From the NCBI GenBank assembly GCA_032719365.1, contig CM064866.1:5189781-5253780 (forward strand): a stretch of DNA of 64,000 nucleotides, read 5' to 3'. The stretch's first letter is position 1. Each line of letters starts with the position of its first letter. The position numbers and the translations under genes were made by a program. The notes under the pieces were generated by a model that saw only the letters and a list, made by a program, of their open reading frames with translations, had not been told where the DNA came from and did not search any database. Source of the DNA: Prinsepia uniflora (taxonomy: Eukaryota > Streptophyta > Magnoliopsida > Rosales > Rosaceae). This document shows, piece by piece, positions 12,179 through 24,057 of this stretch.

Positions 12179-12271
12179 CGTCAACCGCACGCTGAAAGAG
12201 GCATAGAAGTAGTTAAGCAACTGAGACACAACCTCACAAACCAACAGACCCAACAAACTCGACAAACCTAT

Positions 12272-12283
12272 GCTCTGATACCA
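12272..12283 (-). other. E1 primer binding site (initiator tRNA-Met)
   Basis: Minus strand reads TGGTATCAGAGC two bases after the LTR end (..TGACA-AT-TGGTATC). This is the complement of the 3' end of initiator tRNA-Met, the usual primer of plant gypsy and copia elements. Confidence 0.92.
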
Positions 12284-12285
12284 AT

Positions 12286-15200
12286 TGTCAGGACCCACCC
12301 CGGTTTCGCCCCGAAACCCGAGGTAAATCCCGCTCCCGTCTGACTCCCCGAAACAACAAGCAAGTAAAACTCACTCAACCCAGTCAGACGCAGGAGTAAC
12401 AATGTTCCAAAGTTATCATGTACAGAGCATAGTACGAAAATACAAGGAAAATAAAAACCGATAAATTACACGCACACGGAAGACTTTAAACTATTCCGGG
12501 ATCCCCCACGTCACTTCTATGCCTCGGACACCGCCTCGACGTCAAGACCCTGCACTAGCTCCATAACCTGGAGGGCAATTTAAAAACACAAGGTGTGAGT
12601 GGACCATAATAAATGAAAAGTTCTAAAACCATTTATCAGAAAACCGAGTTTAACCCTCCGTTATGAAAGCCCCATGCATAACCAACAGTTATTAACACAG
12701 GTATAAATCAATTCTAAAGAAAAACATCATAAGAAACAGAAACACTATAAAACAGTGAGAAAAACCAGAGCATGTGAAATATAGAACCGTATCATAAACC
12801 ATGAACATGAAATCATCATTTTCCGATCAAACCTGCTGGACCTATCCGAGTCTTTAAACTCCTGAGTCTTTAAACTCAATCCAGGCCTTAATCATATCCG
12901 AGTCTTTAAACTCAAGGCCTACGGGGGAAATATAAATATATCCGAGTCTTTAAACTCCCGAGTCTTTAAACTCAATCCGGGTCTTTAAACCCAATCCGGC
13001 CGGTCCCCCGTCACATATATCCGGGTCTTTAAACCCAATATCCAGATCCAGCAAATCCAATCCCAAAATCATTTGAAAACCATTTACCAATCCACATCCA
13101 AACCCGAATCCGAAATCACTGGTCCGATACCCTTCCGGCATCCAGAACCGTCATTCCGAACCCAAATCCGGAATCCACTTTCCAACTTTAAAACCAGACT
13201 CCGCTTTCCGAAAATCATTTAATTGCTAAATCATGTTTCAAAATCCTTTTGTAAGCAATCAAACTAGTTATCCTTTAAAAATCCCAAAACCCTGGCATTT
13301 TACTCAGAAATCGACATTTCTCGTCAAACGTGCCAAATACCGTATTTCTCGAAAAACATGCAATAATGTAAAACCAACCAAACATATTCAATAAACATAG
13401 AATCATAATCAAAATCATAAAACAATTATAGAAAACAGTTATGCATGCTCGATTTTAAGGAAAAAGGTCCACTCACAGTACTGAGCCCTACTCGCGTCCT
13501 GAACGTCCCGCACGTTCCTCGACTTCCTCGGAAAATCCCGATCCTGTTCACAATCATCAAATTACGTCACTAACACGTTCACGAAAGTTCATCTAAATTT
13601 CCTCAAAATTCCCCGAATCGAAAACGTAAAACCCGGGACCTTAAACTTTCACCCTCGCGGAACTAACCTCAAACGGCTTTCGATTGACCCGAAACCAACT
13701 CCATTGAACTCACCATAACTCCTAGACAAAAAATTATGTTGACCGTTTTCCCCATCGCCGCCGCACGCGCCCCCACGCGCCACCCAAAGTGGCTGCGAGT
13801 GGCCCTCACGCGCTGCTACAGTGCACCGTCTTCCTCAGACGAACCCGGTTCGGCACAGTGGTCTGCAACTCAGACCGGCGTCAGCAGTTCACCGCCGTGC
13901 CTGCACGGTTTCTCTCCCTTTCCTCACCAACAACATCGTCCAGACCAACCCTACTGATTCCCCAACTCCGTTCACCTCGACACTGTCCCTAGCCCGTCGA
14001 CTGAACTCGAAACCAGACGGCCAACTCCCCCTGTTTCACGATCCAGCCACCCAGCTCACCTCCCTTCACGGTGGCTTCACCAAACTTTTCCCTGGACTTC
14101 AATGAACCTAAAACAACCCTCCTAGACCTTCGACTCAGCCCCAAGCTCGACGACTTTGGGTTCGCACATCACGGCAAAACAGAGCACCAAAGTGCTTGCC
14201 GTCGTCTGAGCTCTGCCGTGTACACCCCCGTCACGGCGACCATCCCAGTCGACGCCTAGGACCCTCTTGAACCTTACCCTGACCTCCATTCCTCTCGACT
14301 CTAAGCCTAACCTCACGACTTTCACGTTGAACCTCAACGGGAAAACAGAGTATCGAAATGGGGATGAGGAAATTACCTGCCTCCTGTCGCCGCCGTGAGC
14401 TCAGCCGTGAGGTAGTAGCTCCTCCTGTCTTCCTCCGTCCTCTGAGCACTTCCCTTGACCTCGAGTGATCGATCACGGCAGCACCACCACCCAACTTCTC
14501 TGTTTTTCTCCCTGAGTTCCTCCTTGGTTCCCGTGGCTCACACCTCACACACACACACACACACCCGCTGCACCTCTCAAACCACTCACCAGCTTCCCTT
14601 CGACCTCCCGTCCCTCACTCACTCACCAGAACGCCTCAACCACCACAATCAGCCTTCCAATTCTCTCAAATTCCTCCCTCTGTTTCTCTCTGTGTGTCGA
14701 AGAACAAGAATGCATAGCACGGGTGCACCCCAATTATTTGGGCCGTGAATGCACAAGATTTCACCAGAATCCTCTACACATCTGCCACCTGTCACAATCC
14801 ACTCCAATCCTTTCCCACCTGGTTCAATCTCAGCCTTCCAATTCCTTCTTTCTGCACAAATCCCAATGTGCAGAAAGACCAAATTACCCTTCCTTTTTAA
14901 CTCATTTTTACGGGTTTGCCACAACTTCCTAGACCCATATCTCTCACCTCGTAAGTCCGATGAATATGTGCCGCCTGTCATCGAACTCAGGACGACAATA
15001 ACTATCTAACCATCCTAGGTCAACGTACCAAAACCCGAGTCTACAAAAAGTCAACTATTCCCCCCTATGTTACCAAAATTATGGTTAGGCTCTCAACCTT
15101 CCGAACATCACAACTTCCTCCTCGGATGTCGGAATCAGGCGTGCCACCTACCTATGGATTCGTGACGTCCTAAACTACGTCCTGGTCACCGGTCAAAGTT

Positions 15201-15361
15201 CATCGAACCACCCGAACTAAAAGTCAACGTTTTGCCCGAACTAGGGGCAAAATCGTCATTCTACACTTACGGACCTATTGGGATCACCTAACCGCCGCTT
15301 AACCTCACTAATCCCACCTTAATCACACTACTAATCCCGACTCTCGGGACGGGTTGTTACA
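12286..15361 (-). repeat. 5' LTR of E1
   Basis: Near-identical to the LTR at 7488-10558, with scattered substitutions and small indels (for example one (CA) array is four bases longer, near 14545). The inverted bracket arms are at 12594-12604 and 13467-13478. The conserved short-palindrome array lies between 12846 and 13034. Confidence 0.95.
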
Positions 15362-16168
15362 CGCACTTTGCTACATGTGCGGCACTATAGCACACGCGCG
15401 AGAAGGGTAGCGTGCGTGGGGGCATGTGGTCGACGCCTGAGGCACCTAGTCGGTGCATGGGGGCGCGTGAGCCGCTTTTCTGAGCCCCTACCAACGCGTG
15501 GCGACGTATGGAGACTTTTCCCAGCCCACGATGGCGCGTGGGCACACTTTAATATCATTTAAGGATGTTTTAAGTGATTTTCTAGCCCCTAAACGACTCA
15601 TGGAGCTGTTTTTCTACTCCCAGCAGCGTATAGGTGCTGTTTTTCCATTCCCGGGAAGGTGTAGGTGTTGTCTTATGGGGCTTTGGGCATCTCTAAACAT
15701 ATTAGGGTTTTTGTTAAGTCATTTTAGGTCATGTTGGGTCACCCTTAAGAGGTTTAGGCGAATTAGATGAACAATATGTTGACTTTGACCTTGGTAAATG
15801 GTCTTGTAGGGTCAGACCCGTTAGGAACACGCGATTAGTTGGACGTTTCAGGTGATCCGACTCCCCGACTAGTGTGAGTAGACCCCCTTCTCTAAATTGT
15901 TTTTATAATATTTTACTTGCACATTTTACGATGATTGCATTATGATATCTTTGAGCATGCATGACTTTGATATGTGTATGGTATGTAGGTTAAAACGATT
16001 AGTATATGAGGCTTACTTTGTTATGCCATGATATAATGCTATGATATAATGATATGCGTGGTTATATGTTATCGGGTCACATGTCCATTACATATTAGCC
16101 CCCGGTGCATTGATGAGAGAGCGTTAAGACCCACTTAGGAGTCGTTGGTATCTAGTACATAGTTGTAG
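15362..16168 (+). mobile_element. Middle part of the LTR interrupted by E1
   Basis: Continuation of the LTR begun at 6973, after the second CGCAC. It carries GCGCGTG clusters (15393-15545), GTGTGAGTAGAC near 15872 followed by GCATGCATGAC, and TA-rich repeats (ATGATATAATG, about 16025-16060). This matches the general plan of the other long LTRs. It is interrupted at 16168/16169 by a solo LTR with TSD TGTAG. Confidence 0.55.
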
Positions 16169-16200
16169 TGTAACGACCCATCCCGAATACCGAGATTAAA

Positions 16201-19200
16201 TGTAACGACCCGTCCCGAATTCCGGGATTAGTTTAGTGACTAATCTTGATTAGCGAGGTTGAACGGTGGTTAGTAGGGCGGAATCGGACAAAATGTGCAA
16301 AATGACCGTTTTGCCCTTGGTCGTGGGCAAAATGTTGACTTTTTGTTCGGGCGGTCAAATGGACTTTGACCGATGACCGTGACGTAGTTCGGGACGTCAC
16401 GAGTTCATAGACAGGTGGCACGTTCGATTCCGACATTCGTAGAGAAAGTTATGGTGTTCGGAAGCTGAGGGGTATTTTTGTAATTTGGCTTATTAGGGGC
16501 CAAATGTTGACTTTTTGATCGGGAGGTCCGATGGGCGAGGGCCAAGGACCGTTACGTAGGTATCGTCGATACGAATCCAACGACAGGCGGCATGCCGAAA
16601 TCGGAGATCCGACGACGACGTTATGGTCAAGGAAACGAACTAACGAACCGAGGCCGGGATTAAAATAATAATATAATATTGAATAGTGATCGTTGACCCT
16701 ACACACCTGGATGAGTGACAAGTGTCACCCATCCCTTGTTTCCAGCTCCTTGTTTCCCTCCAAACATCATCATTACTACATCATCATCATCTAATCCACC
16801 AATTCCCCTAATTTCCTCTTCTTTGTTCCTAAACCGTGCACAAAATTGGGGGAATCAGATTGGGAGAATTGGCTCCCTCTCTCTGTCGTTCCTGAGAGAA
16901 AAATGGGAGACTAAGATGAGGGAATTAACTGGGAAACACGAGGGTTTGAGTGTGGGTTGAATTTTGGATTTTGGATTTCGGGAAAATGAGAGGGAAAATT
17001 CGAATTGAAGGAATTGGGTTGTGATGATCGAATTGGAGGTTACAAACATCTTCCTGAGGTTGTGACGAGTCGATCCACATAAAAAACGAGAAGGAATGGT
17101 GCCGTTTTGGCTCTGATCGAGCTTGGTGACAGAGGAAGAAATCGAGGTTGAGTCGTGGAGTTTGGGGCTGTGATTGACTCAATTGTTATGGGGAAATGAT
17201 TTCTCATGATCCCACGATGCTTCTGGGATCATCAATTGAAGGAAACCGGCTGAGATCGATGAAACTCCATGGTTGCACAGTGGACGGTGTTCGTACTTGT
17301 GTCGTGATCATTTACTGATCAAACGACGGAATTGATGTGGGGGAATTGTTCCTCGTGGTCCACTAATGCTTTTGGTTGAACCAATTTGGGGAAATCAATC
17401 GAGATTGAAGGAATCCCATGATTGAACAGTGACCGGAGTGTTCTTCGTGTTCATCGTGGAATCGATGGAATTTGGGTAAGTTATCGTGTAATTGATGTTA
17501 CAGACTTATAATTGGACTTAAAACGAAGCTAATGGAATGATCAATTGAAGGAATTAGGATCGAATTGACAGGATTGGAACCGGGTTGTGTCGCAGGTGAA
17601 TTGGACCCGTTTACCAGACAAACGGGTTGGGCTGGTGACACTGTAGCAGGCGCGTGGGTTTCACGCGCAGCCACTCACGGCGGCGCGTGGCGGCGCGTGG
17701 GCACGGATATCGAGGATTGGGAGTCCCGGTGATAGTGGTGTGGCCCGGGAGGGCCGGTGGCACGCGTATCGAGGCACACGGTTAAAACGGTTTGTGAGTG
17801 GACTTTGGTTTTATAAATCCTATGCATGCTTAAATGTGTTATATGGTTTATATACATGATTTCTATGATGGTATTTGTGAGTATTGATTTTGGGTATGTT
17901 GCACGTATTTCGAGGTGTTTTCCGTATTTCACGTGTATCGGGATTAACGGTTTATTTGTGGTTTTGCATGCTTGTGGTTAAATAAATATTATGATAAAAT
18001 GGTTTTTACGATGGAAGGATGAACTCGGGCTTGAGGCCCACTTGTTTTGGGAATTTCGGACTTGGAGTCCATTTGAGAATCGGGCCGGGGGCCCAGTTGG
18101 TTAATGAAATCGGGCCAGGGGCCCAGTTGGTATAAAATCGGGCTGAGACCCATTTGAGTTATGTTATCGGGCATGGGGCCCAGTTGGATTAAAATGATGA
18201 TTTCGGGTCAGGGGCCCTATATTTAATAAATGTGGTTTCGGGTCAGGGACCCTAAATGGAAATGTGTTGTTTTATGGAAAAATTCGGGCAGGGCCCATTG
18301 TGATGTTGTGAAATGAGTTAATAAAACTATTTTTCCATATACCATCTGTACACATGGATATATGATGGTCTCCTCCAGATGTCTGGGACACTGGGGAAGT
18401 CACGGTGCATTGCCTGCGAGGGGTCATTATACGGAGCAGCCGGACCGTATGATGACTCAGGAGTAGGATTGCTATGATTGACGTCAGGGACGTCAGACAT
18501 CAGGGATGTCAGATATATGGACCCGGAGAGACCCCGGGCAGCACGCGTAGCTTATGAAACCGTGAGATATGACGTTTGGGATGTCTAGCGTCTGGGACGC
18601 TAAGCATCTGGGATGCTGGTGATGGTAATGGTAAAATATGGATTAATGAATAAAATGGCTTATTGGTTGGATAAGTGTTATGTGGTAAAAATGGATTATT
18701 GGTTATGAAATGGTATGTCGGGTCGGGGACCCTAAATGGTTTTGGATTTATGGATTTACATTTATGGCTTTGGGCGGTGGCCCACATGGTTTTAATATGT
18801 ATGGTTGTGGTATTCCACTGTTTTGGGCTGAGTTCCCACACTTGGTTTTTGGTTAACGGTTTTTGGGCTAAGGCCCTAAGGGCTCGGTTGAGCAAACGTT
18901 TTGGTTACTGGTTTTGGTGGCATGCATACGTTTTTATTGGAGGGCATAAATGTCTTATAAATGTATTTGGTAAACTTATTGGTTTTTGTCCACTCACAGC
19001 TTTTGTTTTTAATGCCCTTCAGGTTGATTACGGATGCGATTGCAGCAGGGACTGGGACATTGCACACCTCCTCCATCGATCCTTGCGCACTCTGAATGCC
19101 CCGTTTGGGCAGTGGCTCTTGGTCATCCCTTGTCTAACACCCCTTGTTGGACGGGAGCAGGGCACATTCCATGGTAATCCCGGGGGGATTGGGATGGGTC

Positions 19201-19206
19201 CTGTCA
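16201..19206 (+). mobile_element. Solo LTR S2 (plus) nested in S1
   Basis: TGTAACGACCCGTCCCGA ... GGGATGGGTCCTGTCA, 3006 bp, flanked by TTAAA (16196-16200 and 19207-19211). It belongs to the same broad family as S1 but is clearly diverged from it. It contains bracket arms 17793-17803 and 18988-18999, GGGCC-AGG-GGCCC type units (about 18030-18300) and a run of 15-base palindromes at 18481-18617. The 180-codon frame at 18675-19217 lies inside this LTR and is not a gene. Confidence 0.95.
18481..18617 (+). repeat. Array of 15-nt hairpins with covarying stems
   Basis: Five units of a 6-base stem around a 3-base loop: GACGTC-AGG-GACGTC (18481-18495), GACATC-AGG-GATGTC (18497-18511), GACGTT-TGG-GATGTC (18571-18585, two G:T pairs), AGCGTC-TGG-GACGCT (18587-18601), AGCATC-TGG-GATGCT (18603-18617). 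The stem sequence differs between units while pairing is kept. Equivalent arrays occur in S1, E2 and other LTRs here. Function unknown. Confidence 0.85.
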
Positions 19207-22200
19207 TTAAATATTAATTAATTATGGTTTAGAATGACTAATCTGGAATTAGTTGAGGGAAATCGGAAGAAATGTGCAAAATGACCGTTTGGCCCTAGGC
19301 GTGGGCAAAATATTGATTTTTAGTTCGGACGGTCGACGTTGACCAATGACTGTGACGTAGTTCGGGACGCCACGAGTTCATAGACAGGTGACACGTTCGA
19401 TTCCGACATTTGAGGAAGAAGTTATGACGTTCAGAAGTCGATGGGTACTTTGGTCATTTAGTTGAAAAGTGGGCAAAATGTTGACTTTTGACCCGGGAGG
19501 TCCGATGACCGAGGGTTGGGGACCGTTACTTAGATCGAGTCGATACAAATCCATAGATAGGGGGCATGCCGAAATCGGACGTCGAACGGAGAAGTTATGG
19601 CCACAAGAACGAAATCGATTAAACGTACGAACCGAGGTTTGAATTAAAATAATAATATAATAATGTAATCTGATTTAAAAACCAAATTAATCTGGACCCT
19701 TGGATGAATGACAAGTGTCACTCATCCCACACTCCCTTTTCTCTAAATTGTGGATCATGTCCCCATTAGTCAATTTAAAATATAATTTATATTCTTAAAT
19801 TAATCTCAGCCATCCACTTTCTTATGAGGATTGCATCTGCACCCTTCATTCCCTCTCACCTAATCACTATCTTCTTCTTAATCGTGCAAACACTCTTCCT
19901 CTGAGAAATTTCTCTCCTAAACCTTGAACCCATCACCTCTAAAACCTCAAAACATTCATCTAATGCTAATTGTTTGTAAATGAAAGTTGGGGAGTGATGG
20001 ATGGCAAGGTTAGTGGTACCAACGACGATGACCGTCGTGGACGGCAGTGGCCATGACGGGGGAAAAACAGATAAGCTTATAAAATTCAAAAATGAAAGAT
20101 CGATTTTGGTGGGCTGTTAATCGCATTGGAGGAGTGGATGGAGCTCCTGAAGTCGAAATGACTATGGTGGTGGCCACGACTGAGCTCATGACGGTAGGGT
20201 GAGTGAGAACCCGATAAGGATCTGTTACGGTTCAAAAATGGCAGCGTGAGGTTTAGTGCATTTTGTTCGACTATGATGATTGGTAGTTGTCTCTGAAGGT
20301 TTCAGGAATCGATTGAGTACAAAACCAAGATGAGAGGTGGCTAGGATCGTGCAGGCACAACAGTTGTTGGTTGACCGGTCTGTTCGAGAACTAAGAGGTA
20401 ACCTTCTGGACTTAAAAATCAAGTTTTAAGTTATAGACCGATAGGAAATTGTGCAAGGAAACTATAGAACCAAGTAGAATAAAAATTGGAATGAAAATAA
20501 CGGAGAAATGGGGTCGAACCGCCCACGTCGGTTTGGCTGGACCGGACTGGTTCAAACCGGGTCAATCTGAGGAGGAAGATGAACAGTACTCGACGTGTGG
20601 GTCTCACGCGCAGGGGGTTCAAATGGCGCGTGGGGGCGCTTGAAAGGTATTTTGGGAAAACTTCCAACATAACTTTTAATCTATTCGATATAACGAATTT
20701 TTTGGGACTGGTTTCGTGTCGATCGGACACCGCCTCGATATGTTTCGGGGTGTCCGAAGGTTTTGAATCGAGTTTAAAAATAATTAAAAATTCAGGAAAA
20801 TTGCGGGGCTTTAATAGGAGGTTGATGAAGAGGTTAGTGACCCTCTAGTGTGATTTCGATAAGTTTGGAAGTCCCGGTGATAGTGGTGGGGCTCGGGAAG
20901 GCCTATGGCACGTGTATCGGGGCGGCAACGTAGGACAGTCTGTGAGTGGACTTTGGTTTTATAAATCATATGCATGCATAACTGTTTTATATGTTTTATA
21001 TACGTGATTTCTATAATGATGATTGTGGCACTGGTGGATTGTATGATTGCATGTATTTCGAGGTAAACCCGTATTTACACGTATTTCAAGGTTTACGAGT
21101 TTATGCTGTTGCTATGTGGTTGTGAGTTTAATAATGGTTCTATGGCATTGTTTTGGTTTTGGAAAGATGAACTCAGGCATGAAACCCATTTGGATTATGT
21201 AATCGGGCCAGGGGCCCAGTTGGTTTACGAAATCGGGCTGAGACCCTTTTGAGTCTTGTGATCGGGCCGGGGGCCCAGTGGTTTACAAAATTGGGCATGA
21301 GGTCCAGTTGATTTGTAAAAAATGAGATTTCGGGTCTGGGACCCTATGTTTCATAAACGTGATTTCAGGTCGGGGACCCTATATGGATTTGTATTGTTTT
21401 ATGGAGATTTCGGGCAGGGTCCATTGAGATGTTTTGAAATGGCTTTGTAAATTTTTTTTCTATATACCATCTTGATACGAGGATATGTGATGGTCTCCTC
21501 CAGGTGTCTGGGACACTGGGGAAGTCACGGTGCATTGCCTGCAAGGGGTCATTAGACGGAGCTACCATACCGTATAGTGACTCAGGAGCAGGATTGCTAT
21601 GATTAGACGTCTGGGACGTCAGACATCTGGGATGTCAGAGATATTGACCCAGAGAGACCCTGGGTAGCATGCGTTACTTATTACCGTGAGATATGACCTC
21701 TGGGACGCTAGGCATATGGGATGCCGGAGATGGTTATGTGGTAAATATGGCCTATTGGATCTATGAAATGGTTTTTTGGTTGGATTTGTGTTTACGGATT
21801 TGGACAGTGGCCCACTTGGTTTTGTATTTACGGATTTGGTATTCTATAGTTTTGGGCTGAGTTCCCACACTTGGTTTTGAGTTACGATTTTTGGGCTAAG
21901 GCCCTAATGCGTGTTTGAGTAAATGTTTTGATTACTGGTTTTCAATGCATGCATACGTTTTAGTGAAGGGCATGATTGTCTTTATGAAATGTGTTTTTAT
22001 GAACTCCTTGATTTTCGTCCACTCACAGCCTTTATTGTTTTTAATGCCCTTCAGGTTGATCATGGATGCGACTGTAGCAGAGACTGGGACATCGCATGCC
22101 TCCTCCATCGATCCTTACGCACTCTGGAAGCCACGAATGGGCAGTGGCATTAGGTTATCCCTTGTCTGACACTTCGTGTCAGACGGGAGCATGACACATT

Positions 22201-22243
22201 TCACGGTAATCCCAGGGGGATTGGGATGGGTCATGCCATGTAG

Positions 22244-23112
22244 GCCACAGATCAGCCTCCACGTGATTGTTCACATGCACTGCTCGCTATTCTAGTTAAA
22301 AAGTGCTAGCTTGTCCTCGAACTCTAGGGGACTCGTGGTGATTGTACGTTGCACCCAGCCTTCACGTGGCCTTGGTATGCGAGCAGGATACCCATTATAT
22401 CTTCCAAGTATGAAACTCGAGGTGATTCGAGAGCAATTTGATGTGGGTTGATGATGTGATGTATTTAAGGAGCTGGGTGGCAACTGAGCCGCCCCTCAGA
22501 TCGCATGGGCGAAGTCACAGTTCGAAGCTTCGCAGGATCCACCAGTCGGACACGATGGCCGCATGGTCGAGACGAAGGGGTTGCAGCTCAAGGAAGAGCC
22601 ACGGTTTGAAGTATCTCTTGTGATTGGGGCAACGAAAATCGCTCCACCTTACTGTTGACCCCGTCCCTATCACCCATAGTTCAAGTGGCTGAGGGAGAGC
22701 TGATGGGTTTACCCAAAAGGAATGAGTGTTGGGTAGTGTTGTCCAAATAAAGTTAGAGGTTGATATAGATCAGTTTTGGGCCGAAACTTGGGCTAGTTGC
22801 ACTTGAAGGCTTAATGGGGTTTTGGTTTAGTCAATATGAGTACTAACAATGAGAAGTACCCAAGCCTTGGCCCATCATTTGGGCTTCCAATTAACTTAAC
22901 AATAGTTGGGTTTGAATTCAAATACATATTTTTTTACCACAATAACAGGCTTGTGACTTGGTTTGTGGGTTTAGGCCTCCAAAACAGTCACTTACAAGGC
23001 CCAACCCAAATTACATTGATCCATACAAAGCCTAAACAAAACCCGAATAGTTAAATAGGGGTAAAACGGTAATTTAGTGTCTTATTTCCTAAATTTTGTT
23101 GCGGGTTGTAAC
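22244..23112. other. Unassigned repeat-derived DNA after S1
   Basis: The first part probably continues the old LTR seen at 15362-16168, because S1 interrupts it with a perfect TSD. The rest is unrecognised. It ends at 23112 with GCGGGTTGTAACA, which resembles a reversed LTR terminus. No intact gene is seen; the short frames at 22292-22623 on both strands have no domain that I know. Confidence 0.35.
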
Positions 23113-24017
23113 ACTGCCTCTGGGCCTCATGCACCTACAAGTGCAGTCACAGGCGGACTCGCATGCCACTTCCAGTCGTGTCCGCGAGTCGACCCGATTC
23201 GTACAAATGATTAACCGCGACCTGTTTTCCAATTTCCTTCGATTCTCGTCCATAAAATCCATTTAAATGATCAAAACCATCCTAAATACACCCTAGAAAA
23301 CCACTGATTTTGGTTAGAAGCACGATCGTAAATCCCCACCTCCATCGCGGGGCTCAATCGATGCACCACTGTGGCCCCTCCGCTCTGAAGTTGACACCAT
23401 TCAACTCGCCAGGGTGAGGAGCACACATTCCCAACCTTGATTTTCTTCGAATCACTCTGATTCTCTTCCCCCATCCCCGAGAAGAATTCCCCTCACACAA
23501 CCAACCTCAATTTCCTCACTCACGGCCACATACAATGGCTGGAGTTCACACAGAAAGGTAAGGAATACTCTCTCCACCGTAATCCCACTACCATCCCCCC
23601 ATATAGTGGAGAAGGTGATTCTCACCTATTCGGTGCTTCCCTACTGAAATGCCCCATTTTCTCTTTTTTTTCTTCTCGTGTGTCCCTCCTTCCTTTTTTA
23701 AATTCACTTAGTCATCAACTTCATCATTCATGGGAACAGCTGAATCACCAGATGATGACTCAACCAATCAAGCTGGTGATATTACCAGAATGCCCCTGGT
23801 ACCTAATTTACCAAAATACCCCTAGGGTGTTCAAACCCGTAACGCTTTCATACAATCTCGATTTTCTACGTGCCACTTGTTTACAGACTCAGGACTCTGA
23901 GACCAAAAAATGTAGTGGCACAAAAGTCAACTTTTGACCACACTACCTAGGGGTAACAATGTCAATTCTTAAATTTCATTTACGAAACTGCCCAACTTTC
24001 TGGGACGGGTCATTACA
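23113..24017 (-). mobile_element. Truncated LTR, outer part (minus)
   Basis: About 0.9 kb with the usual end pattern of a minus-strand LTR here: CCAGAATGCCCCTGG and ACCAAAATACCCC blocks, AAAAGTCAACTTTTGACC, and a terminus GGGACGGGTCATTACA at 24017. No matching TGACAC-type start or TSD is visible on its left, so the copy is truncated. Confidence 0.6.
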
Positions 24018-24057
24018 TCTGTAATTCTGCCTTGATTTTCTAGAAAAAGCCTCAACA

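Larger units (their letters stand above)
7488..15361 (-). mobile_element. E1: Ty3/gypsy element with gag only (TR-GAG type)
   Basis: A complete-ended LTR element on the minus strand. LTRs are at 7488-10558 and 12286-15361 (about 3.07 kb each), both TG...CA. The 5-bp TSD CGCAC is at 7483-7487 and 15362-15366. The internal region is only about 1.73 kb: PBS, gag, zinc knuckle, then a short non-coding stretch and PPT. Protease, RT, RNase H and integrase are all missing. By eye the LTRs differ at about one or two bases per hundred, so the insertion is fairly young. It would need pol enzymes in trans. Confidence 0.95.
16169..22238 (+). mobile_element. Solo LTR S1 (plus), hosting solo LTR S2
   Basis: Starts TGTAACGACCCATCCCGA at 16169 and ends GGGATGGGTCATGCCA at 22238. 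It is flanked by TGTAG (16164-16168 and 22239-22243). After its first 32 bases it is interrupted by S2 (16201-19206) and resumes at 19207 with the duplicated TTAAA. Its own length is about 3.06 kb. Inverted bracket: 20941-20951 and 22017-22028. No PBS, gag or pol adjoins it, so it is a solo LTR left by LTR-LTR recombination. Confidence 0.92.

Noticed and set aside
12179..12298. Longer gag start at 12298 (MGPDNWYQS...)
   Set aside because: This would begin inside the LTR and translate the primer binding site. The usual start, MPPRRR at 12178, is far more likely.
18675..19217. 180-codon plus-strand frame
   Set aside because: It lies within solo LTR S2 and reads through the LTR terminus. The homologous stretch in S1 is closed by stops.
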